From the NCBI GenBank assembly GCA_963696655.1, contig CAVOLB010000132.1, positions 1-64,000 of the forward strand: 64,000 nt of DNA, given 5' to 3'. Positions 60,987 to 64,000 of the stretch are shown here, in pieces (position 1 is the first letter of the stretch; every line of letters begins with the position of its first letter). The position numbers and the translations under genes were made by a program. This DNA is from Hypericibacter sp963696655. GTDB taxonomy: Bacteria > Pseudomonadota > Alphaproteobacteria > Dongiales > Dongiaceae. Under the pieces are notes generated by a model, which saw nothing but the letters and a program-made list of their open reading frames with translations, searched no databases and was not told where the DNA came from.

Positions 60987-61698
60987 GATTCTCGTCTCCC
61001 TGTTTCCCGGGGGCCATGACGTCGGCAAGAGCGACGGTTTGCTGCTGGGATCGGGTTTGTTGAAGAACGGCAGCCGCACCGCCGTGATCGGCGTCGCCGA
61101 TCGCACGCCGCTCGGCGTCGACGGGGCGATCCGTCTGTCCGCGCGCGTGCTGGATCTGCTGGAGCATGGTGGCGGCGATCCCATCCTGGTTCTGGTGGAC
61201 AGCGACAGCCAACGCATGAGCAAGCGCGACGAGCTGCTGGGGCTGAGCGAGTTCCTGGCCCATCTCGCCAAATGCCTGGTCTATGCCGATATGCAGGGCC
61301 GCAGCACGGTGGCCCTGCTCTATGGCCATACGGCGGCCGGCGCCTTCATCGCCACCGCGCTGGCAACCCGCGCCCTGGTGGCGCTGCCGGGCGCCGCGCC
61401 GGCGGTGATGGACCTGCCCTCCATGTCCAAGGTGACCAAGCTCTCCGTCGAGATCCTCGAGGAGAAAGCCAAGTCGACACCCGTCTTCGCACCGGGACTG
61501 GACAATCTGGCCCAGACCGGCGCGGTCCTTGCCACCTGGGACGAGAAGGTGTCCCTGGCCGACCAGCTGCAGGCGCTGCTGGCGCAGACACCGGAAAGCG
61601 GGGACCGGCGCGATCGTCTCGGCAAGAGCCGAGGCGGCCGGCTCAAGGCGGCGGAGATCGCGGAGCGCGTGCATGGCCTCGCCACGCGACAGCAATAA
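60973..61698 (+). CDS. mdcE: Malonate decarboxylase gamma subunit
   Basis: The product is a 241-residue partner of MdcD in malonyl-ACP decarboxylation. It begins MTLDEILVSLFPGGHDVGKSDGLLLGSG and contains VIGVADRTPLGVDGAIRLSARVLDLL, PILVLVDSDSQRMSKRDELLGLSEFLAHLAKCLVYADMQGRSTVALLYGHTAAGAFIATALATRALVALPGA. The ATG at 60973, inside the mdcD end, is preferred to the upstream in-frame ATG at 60901 because it matches the family start and is preceded by AGGAG. Confidence 0.94.
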   Translation: MTLDEILVSLFPGGHDVGKSDGLLLGSGLLKNGSRTAVIGVADRTPLGVDGAIRLSARVLDLLEHGGGDPILVLVDSDSQRMSKRDELLGLSEFLAHLAKCLVYADMQGRSTVALLYGHTAAGAFIATALATRALVALPGAAPAVMDLPSMSKVTKLSVEILEEKAKSTPVFAPGLDNLAQTGAVLATWDEKVSLADQLQALLAQTPESGDRRDRLGKSRGGRLKAAEIAERVHGLATRQQ

Positions 61699-62353
61699 TC
61701 CCAGCCCTCGCCGTCACGATCTGATTTTCGTGTCGCCGGCGGCGTGGCGCGCGCTGCTGCGGACGCGCGACGATCTCGCCGGAGAACCTCTGGCGGCCGG
61801 GTGGGTCGATCGCGGTTGGCCCCTGGTCGCCCGCCGCTTCGCCTCCGATGAGGCGAGCGGGCTGGCCGTGGGCCTGCCTCTACCGCCCTGTCTCGGCAAA
61901 CGGCGCCTCGCCGCCCTCATGCCGTCCGGCGACATGATCGCGATGGCCCCGCCGCCCTTGTTGAGCGCGGCCATCGGCGTGGCGCCCGCAGCCTGGCGGA
62001 ACACGCTCGAGCGCGTGGTGGACCTGACCGCGGCGCATGGCCTGGAGGCGCGTGTCTTCGGCAGCCTGGCCTGGCGCCTGCTGACCGGCCTGGATTATCT
62101 GACCGCGGATTCCGACCTCGATGTTCTCCTGCCGCTTCCCAGCGGCAGCGACCTCTCGGGGTTGATCGCAGGACTTGCTGCTGTCGAAGCCACTGCTCCG
62201 ATGCGCTTGGATGGCGAATTGATGCGTCATGACGGCGCCGGTGTGAACTGGCGCGAGCTCCACCGGGGCGAGCCCGAGCTGCTGGTCAAGACGGCCCGCG
62301 AGGTCGCGTTGCTCCCCGTCCGCCATTTTCTTGCCGGAGAGGTGCGGTCATGA
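61673..62353 (+). CDS. mdcG: Phosphoribosyl-dephospho-CoA transferase
   Basis: The product is a 226-residue nucleotidyltransferase that attaches the dephospho-CoA-derived arm to MdcC. The nucleotidyltransferase core is visible: RVFGSLAWRLLTGLDYLTADSDLDVLLPLP, with the G-S and DxD residues that hold magnesium and nucleotide, and LDGELMRHDGAGVNWREL. The ATG at 61673 overlaps mdcE by 26 bases and has GGAG upstream. It overlaps mdcB by four bases. Confidence 0.92.
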   Translation: MASPRDSNNPSPRRHDLIFVSPAAWRALLRTRDDLAGEPLAAGWVDRGWPLVARRFASDEASGLAVGLPLPPCLGKRRLAALMPSGDMIAMAPPPLLSAAIGVAPAAWRNTLERVVDLTAAHGLEARVFGSLAWRLLTGLDYLTADSDLDVLLPLPSGSDLSGLIAGLAAVEATAPMRLDGELMRHDGAGVNWRELHRGEPELLVKTAREVALLPVRHFLAGEVRS

Positions 62354-63249
62354 CGGCCGCCCTCGCGCTCCGACCGAGAGAGAATCGCCAGGCCGCGGCG
62401 AGGCGGGCGCGCGCTCAGGAGCCCGAGACCATCGCGGCCATGGCCGTGGATTGCCTGCGGCGCGAGGTGGAGACCTGGCCCAAGCCCGGGCTGGTCAGCC
62501 ATGTCGATTCCGGCAGCCATGCGGACATGGACGCCGGCACCTTCCGGCGCAGCGCCGACGCGATCCGTCCTTATCTTCGCGCCCTGGCCGAGGCCGGCGC
62601 GGACGGCGCCACCATGGGACGGCTCCGGATCATCGGTCTCGAGGCCGAGGCCGCCATGCTCGCCGCGACCGGCGGCGTCAATACGCACCGAGGCGCCATT
62701 TTCGGATTGGGCCTGCTCTGCGCCGCAGCCGGCGCGGTGTCCGGCGGCTGTGCCGATTCCGCGACGGCCCTCGGCGCTGTCGTGGCGGCCTTGTGGGGCC
62801 GCGACATCCTGGGTGGGCCTCTGCTCCTGCACAGCCATGGCAGCGAGGCCGGCCGGCGCTATGGCGCGGGCGGCGCGCGGCTCGAAGCCGCCCGGGGTTT
62901 CCCGGCAGTCTACGAGATCGGCCTGCCGGCCCTGCGCAGCGGCGCCGCGATGGCAGCCGGCGATCCCGAGGCGGCACGCGTGCAAGCCTGCTTCGCCCTC
63001 ATCGCCGCATTGGAGGACACCAACCTGCTGCACCGGGGCGGCCCCTCGGGCCTCCGCTTCGCCCAGTTTGCCGCCCGCGATTTCCTCGAGGCGGGTGGTG
63101 TCGGCCAGTGCGACTGGCGCGGGAAGGCCCAGGCCGTGCACAGGGCGTTCGTCGCGCGCCGGCTCAGCCCCGGCGGATCGGCGGATCTGCTCGCCATGAG
63201 CCTCTTCGTCCAGGCTTGCGAAACGGAGTCCCTCCCTTGCCCCATGTGA
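62350..63249 (+). CDS. mdcB: Triphosphoribosyl-dephospho-CoA synthase
   Basis: The product is a 299-residue CitG/MdcB-family enzyme that makes the precursor of the MdcC prosthetic group from ATP and dephospho-CoA. Typical segments are CLRREVETWPKPGLVSHVDSGSHADMDAGTFRRSADAI, LRIIGLEAEAAMLAATGGVNTHRGAIFGLGLLCAAAGAV and ALEDTNLLHRGGPSGLRFAQFAARDFL. It starts within the mdcG stop (ATGA) and its end overlaps the following permease gene. Confidence 0.94.
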   Translation: MTAALALRPRENRQAAARRARAQEPETIAAMAVDCLRREVETWPKPGLVSHVDSGSHADMDAGTFRRSADAIRPYLRALAEAGADGATMGRLRIIGLEAEAAMLAATGGVNTHRGAIFGLGLLCAAAGAVSGGCADSATALGAVVAALWGRDILGGPLLLHSHGSEAGRRYGAGGARLEAARGFPAVYEIGLPALRSGAAMAAGDPEAARVQACFALIAALEDTNLLHRGGPSGLRFAQFAARDFLEAGGVGQCDWRGKAQAVHRAFVARRLSPGGSADLLAMSLFVQACETESLPCPM

Positions 63250-64000
63250 TCTTGATGGCGCTGGCGCCGATCTTCTTCGTCATGGCGCTGGGCTATGTCG
63301 CCGGGCGCATGCGCAGGATCGACAATCACCATGTCGGCGAGCTGAACGCGCTCGTCATGGACTTCGCGCTGCCCGCCTCGCTGTTCGTGGCGACCGCCTC
63401 CACCCAGCGCAGCGAGATGATCGCCCAGGGGCCGCTCTTCGCGATCCTCGGCGTGGCCATGCTGCTGCCCTACCTGCTCTGGTACCTCTGGCTGCGCCGG
63501 TTCTCGATGGCATCCACGGCGGAATCGGCGGTTCAGGCTCTCACGGTCGCCCAGCCGAACTTCGCGGCCGCCGGGCTGCCGATCGCGGCGGCGATCCTGG
63601 GTTCCACGGGCGCCGTGCCCGTCGCGATCGCGATCGCCGCGAGCTCGATCCTGCCCTCACCGCTGACGCTGGTGCTGCTCGAACTCTCCGGCGGCAAAGC
63701 CGCGGCCAATGCGGACAGCAAAGCGAAGCGGGTCTTCCGGGCGCTGCGGCGCTCGCTGACGAAGCCCATCGTCCTGGCGCCGGTGCTTGGCGTGCTCCTT
63801 TCTCTGTCGGGGTTGAATCCCGACGCCGTGGCCCGCGCCTCCCTGGTTCTCATCGGGCAGGCGGCGGGCGGCGTGGCGCTGTTCCTCACGGGCCTGATCC
63901 TGTCGGCCCAGCCTTTCCGGCTCGACCGGAACGTCGTCGGCGCGACCCTGCTGTCGAACGTCGTTCAGCCGCTGCTGGTCGTCGCGATCGTCGCCGTCCT
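63237..64000 (+). CDS. mdcF: AEC-family permease, probable malonate transporter (partial)
   Basis: The gene runs off the window. The visible part (about 254 residues) is an auxin-efflux-carrier-type permease: PHVILMALAPIFFVMALGYVAGRMRRID, LVMDFALPASLFVATAS, TVAQPNFAAAGLPIAAAILGSTGAVPVAIAIAASSILPSPLTLVLLEL and KPIVLAPVLGVLLSLSGL. MdcF-type permeases of this family occur at the end of malonate decarboxylase operons and are thought to import malonate. A TTG at 63237 is chosen as start (ACGGAG upstream, overlapping mdcB by 13 bases). An internal ATG at 63255 is the alternative. Confidence 0.85.
   Translation, partial: MPHVILMALAPIFFVMALGYVAGRMRRIDNHHVGELNALVMDFALPASLFVATASTQRSEMIAQGPLFAILGVAMLLPYLLWYLWLRRFSMASTAESAVQALTVAQPNFAAAGLPIAAAILGSTGAVPVAIAIAASSILPSPLTLVLLELSGGKAAANADSKAKRVFRALRRSLTKPIVLAPVLGVLLSLSGLNPDAVARASLVLIGQAAGGVALFLTGLILSAQPFRLDRNVVGATLLSNVVQPLLVVAIVAV

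Overview
The window is high-GC DNA from a denitrifying or nitrate-respiring, flagellated, polyhydroxyalkanoate-making alphaproteobacterium. Gene content and protein style suggest a Rhodospirillales- or Rhizobiales-like lineage. This is inferred from content only, since no rRNA gene or other taxonomic marker is present.

Layout. Positions 1-933 are a near-perfect inverted repeat of a phage GpA-type terminase fragment, probably a chimeric join or phage remnant. Positions 1294-3645 carry a RidA-like protein, a LysE-type exporter and a zinc alcohol dehydrogenase. About 3.9-11.1 kb is a compact flavinylation and reductase locus: apbE, a PepSY-flavodoxin-FNR membrane reductase, a DUF2271 protein with a candidate FMN-attachment motif, a small PepSY protein and a QseBC-type two-component system. 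It is bracketed by two copies of the 5' end of an RNA methyltransferase gene, so it looks like an acquired island. Three copies of a CTTCAGGT-N4-GTCAG motif sit in its two control regions. From 11.2 to 26 kb lie the intact methyltransferase, an amidase, hydrolases, a sterol-desaturase-like enzyme, a large DUF47-like protein with a truncated PPDK-like partner, a frameshifted PHA synthase, a formate/nitrite channel, a TrpD2-like protein and a NylB-like hydrolase. An ISAs1-family element (26229-27406) interrupts an intergenic palindrome with a 10-bp target duplication.

The 28.8-40 kb block is a respiratory nitrate reductase cluster: a Crp/Fnr regulator divergent from narK1-narK2-narG-narH-narJ-narI plus a coupled parvulin-type isomerase. 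Two FNR-type boxes lie in the divergent control region. After it come an M20 amidohydrolase, aquaporin Z, an aldo/keto reductase, an amidohydrolase, MsrA and a GGCT-like protein.

The most unusual gene is at 48847-50925. It encodes flagellin whose variable central region is replaced by a cadherin/CSPG-like repeat and a complete subtilisin (S8) protease domain with an intact Asp-His-Ser triad, followed by normal flagellin C-terminal helices. The described enzymatic flagellins that I know of (flagellinolysins) carry a zinc metallopeptidase, so a serine-protease filament would be a different invention. A glycosyltransferase is divergent from it and a secreted Cys-rich, Pro-rich protein lies downstream.

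From 52 kb onward there are an AllA-like protein, a frameshifted methyltransferase, an acyl-CoA dehydrogenase, a HEPN-like gene split by an IS5-family element next to a 5'-truncated M24 peptidase, an alpha/beta hydrolase, and a malonate decarboxylase operon (mdcA-C-D-E-G-B plus an AEC-family permease) that runs off the right edge.
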